Shown: positions 1 through 7,844 of the stretch, one piece after another | Numbering within the stretch: position 1 is the first letter of the stretch | How the letters are laid out: every line of letters begins with the position of its first letter | Origin: CAZDYP01 sp964509505 | GTDB taxonomy: Bacteria; Chloroflexota; Anaerolineae; JACRMK01 | DNA: 24,616 bases | Assembly (NCBI GenBank): GCA_964509505.1 | Contig: CAZDYP010000066.1 | Location: 1-24,616 of the forward strand | Reading direction: 5' to 3' | Translations under genes and position numbers: made by a program | The notes under the pieces: model-generated | The model's database searches: none | What the model was told of the DNA's origin: nothing | What the model saw: only the letters and a program-made list of their open reading frames with translations

Positions 1-63
1 GCCGCGCACCACATCGGGCAGATGGACTTGTTGGCGACGGCGTTGCAAGCGCGAGAAAATTGA
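1..63 (+). CDS. C-terminal end of a DinB-like protein (partial)
   Basis: The window opens inside a reading frame that ends at a TGA at 61-63. Only the last 20 residues are visible, and they contain HHIGQMDLL. DinB-superfamily proteins (four-helix bundle, metal-binding, often stress or thiol related) commonly end with a helix carrying a metal-ligand His in a context like HHxGQ, so this is a plausible DinB/DUF664-type tail. The call rests on one short motif. The first heptamer of the downstream repeat overlaps the stop codon. Confidence 0.45.
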   Translation, partial: AAHHIGQMDLLATALQAREN

Positions 64-142
64 GGCAAGGGGCAAGAGGCAAGATACACATGACTCAAGA
101 ATCCATCTTGCATCCGGCATCCTGTATCCCGCATCCTACATT
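62..142. repeat. Degenerate heptamer tandem array, locus 1
   Basis: Three 7-base units of the form GRGGCAA run from 62 to 82. After a short spacer, five units of the form YATCCYG, plus a partial one, run in register from 104 to 142. GCAAGAT at 79-85 is the reverse complement of ATCTTGC at 105-111, so the two blocks can pair. The array starts at the upstream stop codon and ends 9 bases before the ATG of the transporter gene. No clear Shine-Dalgarno lies between. Confidence 0.75.
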
Positions 143-151
143 AAATTGACA

Positions 152-1384
152 ATGAGCTTAGTTGCTAAATCCGCATACACAGCACGCGAAACGTGGAGGC
201 GCGTCGAAACCCAAGTCGTGGGACGCCTTGAGACAGACACACGACACAACATGCGCGTCGAGCTGATCGGCACGCTCGTGTATGGCTTATTTCATGTCGC
301 CCTCCTGTTTGTGCCTGTCATTTTGCGGCGGTTGGGCGCGACGCCCGAAATTCTCGCGCTGTATGGCTCGCAAAATTACATTGCCAATATCCTATCGGGG
401 CCTGTCATTTTCCTGCTGCGTCCGCGCCGCGCGTTGCTCTTTCTGGTCGCGTGTTGGTTGCTCTCGCGCAGCCTTTTCTTTGGGGTGGCATTCGCGTCGA
501 GCGTCAACATGTTTTTGCTCATCACCATCGGCTACGCGCTGCTCGAATACGTTCCCAGCCCCATCTATGCGCGCATTGTGCAAACGCTTTATCCCGTCGC
601 GCATCGCGGCAAAGTCATGGCAACCGTGCGGCTAGGTATGGCGTTGCTGCTGGTGTGCATCACACCGCTCGCGGGTTGGGCGCTGGATGCCTATGGCTAT
701 ACCCTGCTGTTTCCATTATCGTCACTCGCGGGCATTGGCGCCGCGCTCATCTTCATGCGGTGGCGTGTGGATGAATCACAGCTTGCCATCCAGCGCACTC
801 AATCGCTGGGTTCGGTGTGGCGCATCGTTGAGCAGGATCGTCGTTACGCGCTTTACTTGTTGGGTGTGGTGTGTATCGGCTTGGGTGGTTTGGTAGGCAA
901 CTCGCTCTATCCGCTCGTGCAGGTGGATCAACTGGGGTTATCATACACAGACCTGGGTTGGCTTAGTCTTGCGCAATCTATTTGCTGGCTCTTGAGTTTT
1001 TTCTACTGGGGACGTGCGGTAGATAGGCACGGTGGCATTCGCTCGCTGCAACTCTGCGCGCTGTGCAATGCGATTCAACCGTTTTGCTACATTGGGGCAG
1101 TGAACGGCTGGATGTTGTTGCCCGCATTCATGTCGTTGGGCATCGTCTCGGCTGGCATTGACATTGCGTTTGTCAACAGCGCCATCGCGCTCGCGGCGCC
1201 CACGCGCGTCACCGAATATGCCGCGTTGCAAATTATGGTGATTGGCATACGAGGGCTCGCAGGCTTATGGCTCGGCGTCGCACTGCACAACGTAGGATTA
1301 CCATTGCCCATGATTTTTGCGCTAGGCGCCTTGTTGAATGTGATAGCGTTTGTCATTTTGCGGCAGGTCCTAAAGAGCGCCTGA
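152..1384 (+). CDS. MFS-type membrane transporter
   Basis: A 410-residue hydrophobic protein with about 11-12 predicted membrane segments and the length of a typical major facilitator superfamily permease. A soluble, charged N-terminus of about 40 residues precedes the first segment. The middle loop (around residues 205-230) is polar, as in the central loop of a 6+6 MFS fold, and a short GRAVDRHGG loop resembles the MFS inter-helix 2-3/8-9 motif. Substrate cannot be told from sequence. The ATG at 152 is preferred over the TTG at 146. Neither has a Shine-Dalgarno, and the heptamer array ends just upstream, so the transcript may be leaderless or use an SD-independent start. It is followed after 187 bases by thiO on the same strand; no functional link is evident. 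Confidence 0.7.
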   Translation: MSLVAKSAYTARETWRRVETQVVGRLETDTRHNMRVELIGTLVYGLFHVALLFVPVILRRLGATPEILALYGSQNYIANILSGPVIFLLRPRRALLFLVACWLLSRSLFFGVAFASSVNMFLLITIGYALLEYVPSPIYARIVQTLYPVAHRGKVMATVRLGMALLLVCITPLAGWALDAYGYTLLFPLSSLAGIGAALIFMRWRVDESQLAIQRTQSLGSVWRIVEQDRRYALYLLGVVCIGLGGLVGNSLYPLVQVDQLGLSYTDLGWLSLAQSICWLLSFFYWGRAVDRHGGIRSLQLCALCNAIQPFCYIGAVNGWMLLPAFMSLGIVSAGIDIAFVNSAIALAAPTRVTEYAALQIMVIGIRGLAGLWLGVALHNVGLPLPMIFALGALLNVIAFVILRQVLKSA

Positions 1385-1571
1385 GGAAATTGTCACAACA
1401 AACCTTCATCCCTGTTTGACGGCGCCGACTTCTCAACGCCAAATCACTAAGAAGCGCAAAGCGCACAAAGGTATTGTTCCTCAGTCCTCCGGGAGTCCCG
1501 CGCGCGCATGCCACACTAACATCGGTAGAGCCATAACACTGGAACGCAGAACTTATCAAAAGGAGTTTCGT

Positions 1572-2666
1572 ATGACCGACGTGATTATTATAGGTGGCGG
1601 CGTGATTGGCTTGTTGTCCGCTTTGCGGCTCGCGCAAGCAGGCTTGTCTGTGGAGGTGTTCGAGCAGAGCGACCCTGCGACGGAATCATCATGGGCAGGG
1701 TTGGGTGTGTTGTCGCCCTCGGCTGCGCCCAATCGTCCGTCTGAACTCGTGACGTTGATGCAAGCGAGCCTCGACTTATATCCTGCGCTGGCGGATGAGC
1801 TGCGCGCCCAGACGAACATTGACGTTTGCCTGCGACGCGAGGGCATGTTGCACGTCGCATTGGATGATGCCGATTGGAAAGCGCTACGCGCGGACGCCGC
1901 ACAACAACGCGCAGCGGATGTGCCTGTGGTTGAGCTCTCAGCGCGCGAAGCGCTGATGCTCGAACCGTGTTTGAGCGCAGACATCGCCGGCGCGATTCAT
2001 TTTATGCGTGGTTGGCAAGTGGACAATTTGCGGTTGAACAGCGCGCTGATCATGGCGGCGCGTGAGGCGGGCGTGCTGCTTCATGCGTGGCAAGCGGTTA
2101 AGCGCGTCGTGCGCGCGGGTGAGCATGTCGCGGGCGTGCAAGTAGGGCGCGACACCCATCTCGCGCGTTGGGTCGTCGTCGCAGCGGGCGCCTGGTCAGG
2201 TTCATTGGAGGGCGTGTCGTTGCCCGTGCGCCCAGCGAAGGGGCAAGCGCTCATGTTACAGATGCCCGCCGACGTCGTCTCCTATGTCATTGACAGCCAT
2301 CTCGGCTACATCGTGCCACGTCTGGCTGGACGCATGGTCGTCGGCGCGACGGTGGAAAACGCCGGCTTTGATAAGCAAGTCACTGAGGACGCGATTGAAC
2401 ATTTGCTGCGCGGCGCGCAACGCGTGGTGCCTGCGCTCAAAGATGCGAAGGTGCGCGAGACGTGGGCGGGCTTGCGTCCGCGCTCCGCCGACGATAGTCC
2501 AATTCTCGGACCCGTCGCAGGCTGTGATGGGCTGATTGTGGCAACAGGACATTTCCGCAATGGCATCTTGCTCGCGCCCATCACCGCGCAGCTCGTGACG
2601 GAATGGATCACCGATCAACCGACGAGTGTAGACGTCGGCAAATTTTCGCCCAACCGTTTTAAGTAA
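1572..2666 (+). CDS. thiO: Glycine oxidase ThiO (FAD-dependent, DAO family)
   Basis: A 364-residue flavoenzyme of the D-amino-acid oxidase fold. ThiO oxidises glycine to iminoacetate (dehydroglycine) for the thiazole ring of thiamine in aerobic bacteria. The N-terminal Rossmann motif IIGGGVIGL sits at residues 5-13, followed by the family blocks ESSWAGLGVLSP, RPAKGQALML, YIVPRLAGRMVVGATVE, WAGLRPRSADDSPILGP and GHFRNGILLAPIT, all characteristic of ThiO rather than of glycerol-3-phosphate or sarcosine oxidases. Length matches Bacillus ThiO (about 369 aa). ATG 1572 is chosen because AAAAGGAG lies just upstream and the Rossmann motif begins at once; a frame extended to 1416 is upstream noise. 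No thiS, thiG or thiE neighbour is present. The 187-base leader shows no recognisable TPP riboswitch. Confidence 0.88.
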   Translation: MTDVIIIGGGVIGLLSALRLAQAGLSVEVFEQSDPATESSWAGLGVLSPSAAPNRPSELVTLMQASLDLYPALADELRAQTNIDVCLRREGMLHVALDDADWKALRADAAQQRAADVPVVELSAREALMLEPCLSADIAGAIHFMRGWQVDNLRLNSALIMAAREAGVLLHAWQAVKRVVRAGEHVAGVQVGRDTHLARWVVVAAGAWSGSLEGVSLPVRPAKGQALMLQMPADVVSYVIDSHLGYIVPRLAGRMVVGATVENAGFDKQVTEDAIEHLLRGAQRVVPALKDAKVRETWAGLRPRSADDSPILGPVAGCDGLIVATGHFRNGILLAPITAQLVTEWITDQPTSVDVGKFSPNRFK

Positions 2667-2667
2667 A

Positions 2668-2730
2668 GTTCCAGCCTTGAGTTCCAGTTCAGCGCTCCAG
2701 TTCATTTGAATTTTGAACTGGAACTGGAAC
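2668..2730. repeat. Inverted repeat made of short tandem words, locus 2
   Basis: The unit GTTCCAG and variants recur from 2668 to 2704, and the complementary GAACTG unit recurs from 2714 to 2730. GTTCCAGTTCA at 2681-2691 pairs perfectly with TGAACTGGAAC at 2714-2724; TCCAGTTCA at 2696-2704 pairs with TGAACTGGA at 2714-2722 as an alternative hairpin. The period is 6-7 rather than strictly 7. It begins one base after the thiO stop and ends 15 bases before the next start. Confidence 0.75.
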
Positions 2731-2745
2731 TAATAGAAAGTGCTT

Positions 2746-3663
2746 ATGTCTGAATTGCCCACATTGCGCCCCATGACCATCGGCGACATCCTCGACCAAA
2801 CCTTCACGCTCTACCGCAAACATTTCAAAACCTTGCTCGGCATTGTCGCCGTCGTCAACGTGCCGTTGTTGGTATTGCAAACGCTCGGTTTGTTGTCGTT
2901 GACGCCGCTGTTTCCTACCACGCTGAACACGCCACCTCGCACAGCGCCGCGCGCGCCCTTTGCCGACATAGAGCCTAATTGGCTAGGCGCGCTCGTGGTC
3001 GGCTTCATCAGTTGTTTCGGGTTGGTTGTGTTGGTCGCCATCATCGCTAACGTTTTCCAACAAGCGGCTTTGGCGCTCGCCGTCTCTGAAAATTATCTCG
3101 GACGCGCCATCACCGTTCTCGAAGCGTATCGGCGCGCCTTGCGCTATTGGCGTCCCTTGCTTCTCACCCTGTTGGTGTTCTTGCTAGGTGGACTCATCTG
3201 GTTGCCGTTGTTCGTCATTCTGTTCATCGTGATTCCCTGCTTGGGCGGCATCGCATTCCTGTTTGCGTCGGCATTGCTTTTCATGCGCTTCGTGTTCACT
3301 TGGCAAGTCATCGTCCTCGAAAACACTAATGGACTCGGCGGCTTGCGTCGCAGTTGGCATTTGGTCGGTCCCTTCACAGCGCAACCGTTTTGGCGGGTCG
3401 TCGGCATTCTGCTGTTGCTTTCGATTTTGGTGGGCGCCGTCACCTCCGGTCCTTCATATCTCGTCGGCTTCACCATCGCGTTTTTGCCGTCGCCCATGCT
3501 CGGGCTCGTCGTCAACACCGCGCTAACCAATCTTATCAGTCTAGTCGTCATGCCCCTCAGTTTCACCGCACAGACGTTGCTCTACTACGATTTGAGAATT
3601 CGCCATGAAGGGTTCGATTTGCAAATGCGCGCGCAACAACTCAGCGCGCGTGAAACTTCATAG
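2746..3663 (+). CDS. Multi-pass membrane protein, GPDPase_memb/YciC-like
   Basis: A 305-residue protein opening with LRPMTIGDILDQTFTLYRKHF. This N-terminus is typical of bacterial membrane proteins related to the glycerophosphoryl-diester-phosphodiesterase membrane domain and YciC-like families: a short amphipathic stretch followed by the first membrane helix. About six hydrophobic segments follow, with a Pro-rich soluble loop near residues 60-75 and the motif TWQVIVLENTNGLGGLRRSW, also common in this group, near residue 190. Function is unknown; no catalytic residues are visible. ATG 2746 is preferred over GTG 2740, with only a weak GAAAG upstream. A strong terminator follows the stop. Confidence 0.65.
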   Translation: MSELPTLRPMTIGDILDQTFTLYRKHFKTLLGIVAVVNVPLLVLQTLGLLSLTPLFPTTLNTPPRTAPRAPFADIEPNWLGALVVGFISCFGLVVLVAIIANVFQQAALALAVSENYLGRAITVLEAYRRALRYWRPLLLTLLVFLLGGLIWLPLFVILFIVIPCLGGIAFLFASALLFMRFVFTWQVIVLENTNGLGGLRRSWHLVGPFTAQPFWRVVGILLLLSILVGAVTSGPSYLVGFTIAFLPSPMLGLVVNTALTNLISLVVMPLSFTAQTLLYYDLRIRHEGFDLQMRAQQLSARETS

Positions 3664-3679
3664 GGCTGCCGACGCGCTG

Positions 3680-3721
3680 AAAAAATGCCCCATGCTCAAA
3701 GTGAGCATGGGGCGTTTTTTT
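3680..3721. terminator. Bidirectional intrinsic terminator
   Basis: A run of A residues, a long GC-rich stem (TGCCCCATGCTCA pairing with TGAGCATGGGGCG, one G-U), a 3-base AAG loop at 3699-3701 and a run of seven T residues. Being A-rich on the left and T-rich on the right, it can end transcription in both directions. It lies between two convergent genes, as expected. Confidence 0.95.
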
Positions 3722-3738
3722 ATATCCGACGCTGCGAA

Positions 3739-4449
3739 TTAGCGAACCAACACGAACTGCGCCACGAAGCCAATCGTGTTGAACGTCGCATGAAGGATGA
3801 TGCCCGGCCACAATGAATTGGTGTGCGCGAACAACGAACCTAACAATAAACCTAACCCGAAAATAGCGGGAAAGAGCGTGATCGGCAAGTGCAACAACGC
3901 GAAAAACGCCGCGCTGACGAACAACGCCTGCAGCATACCAATTCGCGTGCGTAACCCGCCCATCACAAAGCCGCGAAAAAATGTCTCCTCGCCAATTGGC
4001 GCAGCGACGCACACGGCCATAACACCCAAAGCGATGGCAATGGGGTTGTCACGAAACAATGGAACAAGGGGAGATTGGCGCGGCCATTGCATCCACAGCA
4101 ACACCAAGCCCCACAAAATGGTAATGCCGTACGCGACGAACAGAAACAAGCAGGGCAGCCAGCAACCATGCGCCACACCCACACGCCGAAACCCTACCGC
4201 GCGCCACGTGCCTCCCGTCCACACAATCGCAAAGAACCACACAGGTAAGAGCAACAACGCCTCAAGCAACAACGTTACCAGACCATTGACGATGGGCTTG
4301 AGCTCGTTGGGTATGATGAACCCATACCATGTCACCAAGCGCACGCTGCCCAGCAATAGAACAAAGATCGCCCCATAGCTCACACTACCCAAGACGATGT
4401 CTCGCACACCCCACGATGGCGTGACTGATTCAGATGACACGCTTACCAT
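3739..4449 (-). CDS. CPBP-family intramembrane metalloprotease
   Basis: A 236-residue protein with about 6-8 membrane helices and the conserved motifs of the CPBP (CAAX protease and bacteriocin-processing, Abi) family: EETFFRG with E154, E155 and R159; FALLH with H187; and HATFN with H220 and N224. These are the glutamate/histidine residues that form the intramembrane active site in Rce1-type enzymes. Bacterial members are linked to protein processing, bacteriocin self-immunity or protein secretion, but the substrate here cannot be predicted. Start ATG 4449 has AAGGGA five bases upstream. It lies 82 bases downstream of the NYN gene on the same strand, so co-transcription is possible. Confidence 0.85.
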   Translation of the reverse strand: MVSVSSESVTPSWGVRDIVLGSVSYGAIFVLLLGSVRLVTWYGFIIPNELKPIVNGLVTLLLEALLLLPVWFFAIVWTGGTWRAVGFRRVGVAHGCWLPCLFLFVAYGITILWGLVLLWMQWPRQSPLVPLFRDNPIAIALGVMAVCVAAPIGEETFFRGFVMGGLRTRIGMLQALFVSAAFFALLHLPITLFPAIFGLGLLLGSLFAHTNSLWPGIILHATFNTIGFVAQFVLVR

Positions 4450-4531
4450 AGTCCCTTAACGTGAAACTTGCTGGCTGCTCCTTCCCAATGCCTCCATCAC
4501 CTGTCCACTCCACACTTCGCGTCTCACGAAC

Positions 4532-6352
4532 TCATCCCGCCTCAGACTTCGCCGTGTTTTCAGTTTTGCTGCGCGGTGGTCGGCGTGGGCGTCGCACGAC
4601 ATTGTTGTTGCGACGCGGTGGGTGGGCGGCTCTGCGTCGGCGCGGGGTTGCTGGTTTTGTGGTTTCCCCGCGTGCTTTGGCGGCGGCGGGTTTGCCGGTT
4701 GACGCGCTCTCCTCAGGCTCGCCAGGCGTCGCGCTCAACTCGAGCGCAGCTGCATGAAGCGCAGCGCTTGAAACAGCCGCTGGCTCGGATGTAACAGCTT
4801 CCATCTCGGCAAGCGCATCGGGCGCGTCACTGGCGATGGGTGTCATGGTTTCATGCGTGTCTATCGCAATGAGCACATCATCTTTAGCCACCATCATCGC
4901 TGGTTCAATCAGCGCTTCGTAGGTGATAGGCGCCGTGTCGAAACCCGTTGTCAGGCTCGGCGCTGGTATAGCCATACTTTCATCATCGCTTCCCGCCGCT
5001 ACGAACGCTGCGCCAGCGTCAGTCGCTAAATCGGTTGCTGCTATCGGTTCGTCGCCTTCAGCGTGCGCTGCGCTGCGTTCGGCGCTAGGCGCGATCTCGG
5101 CGCTCGCCGCTTCACCCCAGGGTATCCATTGCTCGCGCGCGCCTTCGCCGCTAGGCTCTGCGACGCGCGGGGGTTGCTGGTTGGGCAACGTGGCGACATC
5201 CACATATTGAGCGAGCAGCTCTTGCTTGTTCGTCAATTGGTATAGCGTGCGCCGGCCGCGCCCACGATTGTTGCGCGTCAGCACGCCCAGATGAATCGCC
5301 TTGATGACCATGTCCTTCACTTGCTTATTCGATAGGTCAAGCAAATTCTGGTTCCGCAAGCCGCGCAACGAGTCGAACACGCGCACAAACGGCACAGGCG
5401 CATCAAACTCTGCCATCGTGTTGATGAACAATTTCCATTGGTCGCGCGAGATTTCGACGCTGCCTTCGCCCTCGCCCTCCGTCTCGGACGCTTCTAGCTC
5501 CGCAGCGATGGGTTCGGGCGGCGGCGCGACTTCCTCGATTAAGGGACTGACCTTGCGCGGATCTTCGTTGGGCAGGAACACCTCGTTGATGGCGCCGGCC
5601 GAGATCTTCACCTTGCCACGTCGTTCCGCTTCTTTCAAGAAATCTTTGAACTTTTGCAATGGGCGACCACGATTATCTTTGTAACGTGATGGATCGAAGT
5701 CGCCTTGCAGTTCTGTCATCAACAATTTCAACGAGGCCACCGTGGCGACGTAACCGCGTTGGCGCGCGAGCTTCACGGCCTCGACCAAGATCTCAAAGGG
5801 GTCACGCGACTTGGGTTTTTCTTTTTCAGGCGGCTTGAGGTTGTCGGTGATTTGATGATAGAAGAAGAAGTCGTCGGCGGCTTGCGCCAAATGCGACGAC
5901 GCCGCGCCTGCGACGCCGATGACAACCGCGCGCTTGCCGAACTCGCGGATCGTGCGAATGAGCGGCACGAAGTCACGGTCACCCGTCACCAACACGAAGG
6001 TTTGGATGTGCGGGTGACTGAACAGCATCTTCAGCGCGTTGATGCAGAGGAACATGTCCACGCTGTTCTTGATGGCCGCGCCCTTGCGGTTGCCGCTTTC
6101 GCTGTAATGATAGGCAGGCACGTACATCGGATCAATTTGATGCGCGTGGAGCGAATTGATGTAATGCGAGTAGGGCGTCCAATCGGCATACGCTTGCGCG
6201 ACGGCGACGCGCCCAAACTCCTCCGCTTTGTCTATCAGCGCGTCGAAGTCGGGGTTGACTTCGTACTCAGAGACGACGGAGATGTAGATGTTTTCGAAGT
6301 CAATGAAAACAGCCACATCCTGTCCGCCCAAGGTGCGATTTAAATTTGACAC
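4532..6352 (-). CDS. NYN-domain putative RNase with LOTUS/winged-helix domains and basic tail
   Basis: A 606-residue protein. Residues about 12-170 form a NYN (LabA/DUF88, PIN-like) nuclease domain: FIDFENI (D18), NSVDMF (D99) and VTGDRDFVPLI (D125, D127) supply the acidic metal-binding residues. Residues about 185-275 look like an OST-HTH/LOTUS RNA-binding domain, and residues about 300-375 a second winged-helix domain. Then comes a long Ala/Glu/Thr-rich low-complexity stretch and a C-terminal basic tail rich in Arg-Pro (PRRRRAAHPPRR). NYN plus LOTUS recalls eukaryotic MARF1 and many bacterial DUF88 proteins, so RNA cleavage or binding is the best guess. The start is GTG at 6352, supported by AAGGAAGG six bases upstream. 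The gene stands alone after a heptamer array. Confidence 0.82.
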   Translation of the reverse strand: MSNLNRTLGGQDVAVFIDFENIYISVVSEYEVNPDFDALIDKAEEFGRVAVAQAYADWTPYSHYINSLHAHQIDPMYVPAYHYSESGNRKGAAIKNSVDMFLCINALKMLFSHPHIQTFVLVTGDRDFVPLIRTIREFGKRAVVIGVAGAASSHLAQAADDFFFYHQITDNLKPPEKEKPKSRDPFEILVEAVKLARQRGYVATVASLKLLMTELQGDFDPSRYKDNRGRPLQKFKDFLKEAERRGKVKISAGAINEVFLPNEDPRKVSPLIEEVAPPPEPIAAELEASETEGEGEGSVEISRDQWKLFINTMAEFDAPVPFVRVFDSLRGLRNQNLLDLSNKQVKDMVIKAIHLGVLTRNNRGRGRRTLYQLTNKQELLAQYVDVATLPNQQPPRVAEPSGEGAREQWIPWGEAASAEIAPSAERSAAHAEGDEPIAATDLATDAGAAFVAAGSDDESMAIPAPSLTTGFDTAPITYEALIEPAMMVAKDDVLIAIDTHETMTPIASDAPDALAEMEAVTSEPAAVSSAALHAAALELSATPGEPEESASTGKPAAAKARGETTKPATPRRRRAAHPPRRNNNVVRRPRRPPRSKTENTAKSEAG

Positions 6353-6393
6353 AGTAAACCTTCCTTGTAAGTAGAAGGTCGGAATATGCCAAC

Positions 6394-6481
6394 GTAGTCA
6401 GTAGCCAGTAGTCAGTAGTCAGATAAAAGATCACTCGTCGAATGACATCAATCTGGCTACTGACTACTGCTTACTGGCTAC
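6394..6481. repeat. Heptamer inverted array between yggU and the NYN gene, locus 3
   Basis: Four in-phase units GTAGYCA run from 6394 to 6421, then a spacer of about 32 bases, then four in-phase units TGRCTAC-like from 6454 to 6481. The right block is close to the reverse complement of the left block, giving an imperfect stem of 25 or more base pairs. The yggU stop codon (CTA on this strand, 6478-6480) lies inside the last unit, so the array overlaps the 3' end of that gene. Confidence 0.85.
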
Positions 6482-6810
6482 TTAATAAAAGATTCCAACC
6501 TATGTTGAATGTCCTGCGTGGAGAGGCCTTTGACGCAGATCACTTTCTGGCGGCTGGTCTCTCCACTGATAATTTCAATGTTTCCTTTGGGTATCTTAAG
6601 TGTTTCTGCCAACAACGCAATCAAGGCGGTGTTGGCTTTGCCATCCACGGGCGGCGCGTGCAAGCGCACTTTGAGCAGGTTCTCATGCCAGCCCTCAATC
6701 TGTGTACGCGCGGCGCGCGGCGTAACCTTCACCGTGAAGGTCACGCCTTGTGTGGATGAGCGAAACGGAGACATGCTCGGCAACCAATGGTGGATGGCTT
6801 TATCACACAT
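6478..6810 (-). CDS. yggU: DUF167/YggU family protein
   Basis: A 110-residue protein with the DUF167 core: VTFTVKVTPRAARTQIEG, LKVRLHAPPVDGKANTALIALLAETLKIPKGNIEIISGETSRQK, matching the small alpha/beta YggU fold. Its biochemical role is unknown; it commonly sits next to yggT. The start ATG at 6810 overlaps the yggT stop as TGATG, suggesting translational coupling. A longer frame reaching 6993 runs through yggT and is not real. Its stop codon lies within the downstream heptamer array. Confidence 0.88.
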   Translation of the reverse strand: MCDKAIHHWLPSMSPFRSSTQGVTFTVKVTPRAARTQIEGWHENLLKVRLHAPPVDGKANTALIALLAETLKIPKGNIEIISGETSRQKVICVKGLSTQDIQHRLESFIK

Positions 6811-7064
6811 CAAAACCCACGCAATACGCTCAACAGCACGCGCTCGATAATAGAAATCAAGAGCAGCGCAATGAGCGGCGAGATATCTAACATGCCAATC
6901 GGCGGGATATAACGCTGCAAGGGGCGAAGGATTGGGTCGGTGATTTGCACGACGAAACGCACCAGCGGATTGTATGGGTCGGGGCGAATCCATGAAAACA
7001 ACACGCGCGCCAGGATCGCCAAATACAAAACACCGAAGATGAATTGCACTAACCAGCTAACCAT
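6810..7064 (-). CDS. yggT: YggT/YlmG family membrane protein
   Basis: An 84-residue protein with two membrane helices (about residues 5-25 and 58-80) and the family signature FSWIRPDPYNPLVRFVVQITDPILRPLQRYIP between them. The family has been linked to osmotic tolerance, nucleoid or division-site organisation and, in chloroplasts, nucleoid partitioning. It starts one base after the yggS stop and shares its stop region with the yggU start, so yggS-yggT-yggU is a tight operon. Confidence 0.92.
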   Translation of the reverse strand: MVSWLVQFIFGVLYLAILARVLFSWIRPDPYNPLVRFVVQITDPILRPLQRYIPPIGMLDISPLIALLLISIIERVLLSVLRGF

Positions 7065-7065
7065 A

Positions 7066-7773
7066 TCACTTCGTTATCCTTTCACCAAAAATCGCCGTGC
7101 CGATCCGCACGAGCGTCGCGCCCTCTTCAATCGCCACCACGAAATCGCCGCTCATGCCCATCGAAAGGTGTGGCCATGCGCCGCTCATGCGTCGCGCCGC
7201 CTCGTCGCGCAGATGGCGCAGTCGCTCGAACACAGGGCGCGCATCTTCCGCGCGCGGTGAATACGCGGCGACCGTCATCAGCCCCTGCGCCTGGATGTTA
7301 GGCAGAGCGCATATCTGCTCGACCTCGCGCCAGAACGGCGACAAATCGCCGCCCAAGCGAAAACCCGATTTGGTATCCTCGCCCGTCAGGTTTAATTCTA
7401 GCAGTATTGGCAACTGTTTGTTCAATGCCACGCATTGCTGGCTGATGGCTTGCGCGAGTCGCAACGAGTCCACGCTGTGGATGAGGCTGAATAGCTCGCA
7501 CGCGCGCTTGACTTTATTGCGTTGCAGATGTCCGATGAGATGCCAATGCGCTTGGGACGCTTGCGCGAGCACCGCAGGAATTTTGTCGGCCGCTTCTTGC
7601 ACCCGATTTTCGCCGAAGTGCCGCAAGCCCGCCGCGTACCCTTCTAAAATGGTCTCAACGGGAAACGTCTTCGTGACGGCGATGAGCGTGATGTCGCTGG
7701 CTTTGCGGCCCGCGCGAGTCGCCGCCTCGACAATGCGCTCGCGCACCTGTTGAACATTAGCTGCGATAGTCAT
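7066..7773 (-). CDS. yggS: PLP homeostasis protein YggS/YlmE (PLPBP)
   Basis: A 235-residue single-domain protein with the alanine-racemase-like barrel. The lysine that binds pyridoxal phosphate is K35 in LIAVTKTFP, followed by LRHFGENRVQE and the C-terminal phosphate-binding block LSMGMSGDFVVAIEEGATLVRIG. PLPBP buffers cellular PLP and has no firmly known enzymatic activity. No Shine-Dalgarno precedes the ATG; a heptamer array begins five bases upstream of it. First gene of the yggS-yggT-yggU set. Confidence 0.93.
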   Translation of the reverse strand: MTIAANVQQVRERIVEAATRAGRKASDITLIAVTKTFPVETILEGYAAGLRHFGENRVQEAADKIPAVLAQASQAHWHLIGHLQRNKVKRACELFSLIHSVDSLRLAQAISQQCVALNKQLPILLELNLTGEDTKSGFRLGGDLSPFWREVEQICALPNIQAQGLMTVAAYSPRAEDARPVFERLRHLRDEAARRMSGAWPHLSMGMSGDFVVAIEEGATLVRIGTAIFGERITK

Positions 7774-7778
7774 AGTTA

Positions 7779-7837
7779 CGTGAAACGTGAAGCGTGAAAC
7801 GTGATGTATGATCGGGTTTCCTTTTCACGCTTCACGC
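7779..7837. repeat. Heptamer inverted array, locus 4
   Basis: Four in-phase units CGTGAAR (7779-7806) face two units TTCACGC (7824-7837). CGTGAAGCGTGAAA at 7786-7799 pairs perfectly with TTTCACGCTTCACG at 7823-7836 around a 23-base loop. The array fills nearly the whole gap between pgeF (stop at 7845) and yggS (start at 7773). Confidence 0.88.
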
Positions 7838-7844
7838 AGCGCGG

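Noticed and set aside
62..142. Insertion-sequence end or attachment site
   Set aside because: No transposase or integrase in the window, and the repeats are short-period tandem units instead of terminal inverted repeats with target duplication.
1416..1571. N-terminal extension of thiO or a leader peptide
   Set aside because: The Rossmann motif begins right after ATG 1572, which has a strong Shine-Dalgarno; the upstream residues are low-quality and repeat-derived.
1385..1571. TPP riboswitch upstream of thiO
   Set aside because: The conserved CTGAGA and the downstream pyrophosphate-binding core are absent.
5705..6343. A 212-residue plus-strand gene opposite the NYN gene
   Set aside because: It is the antisense shadow of a well-supported coding region; no motif, ribosome site or neighbour supports it.
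6478..6993. A 171-residue yggU with a long N-terminal extension
   Set aside because: The extension is antiparallel noise through yggT in another frame; the ATG at 6810 overlaps the yggT stop and gives the normal family length.
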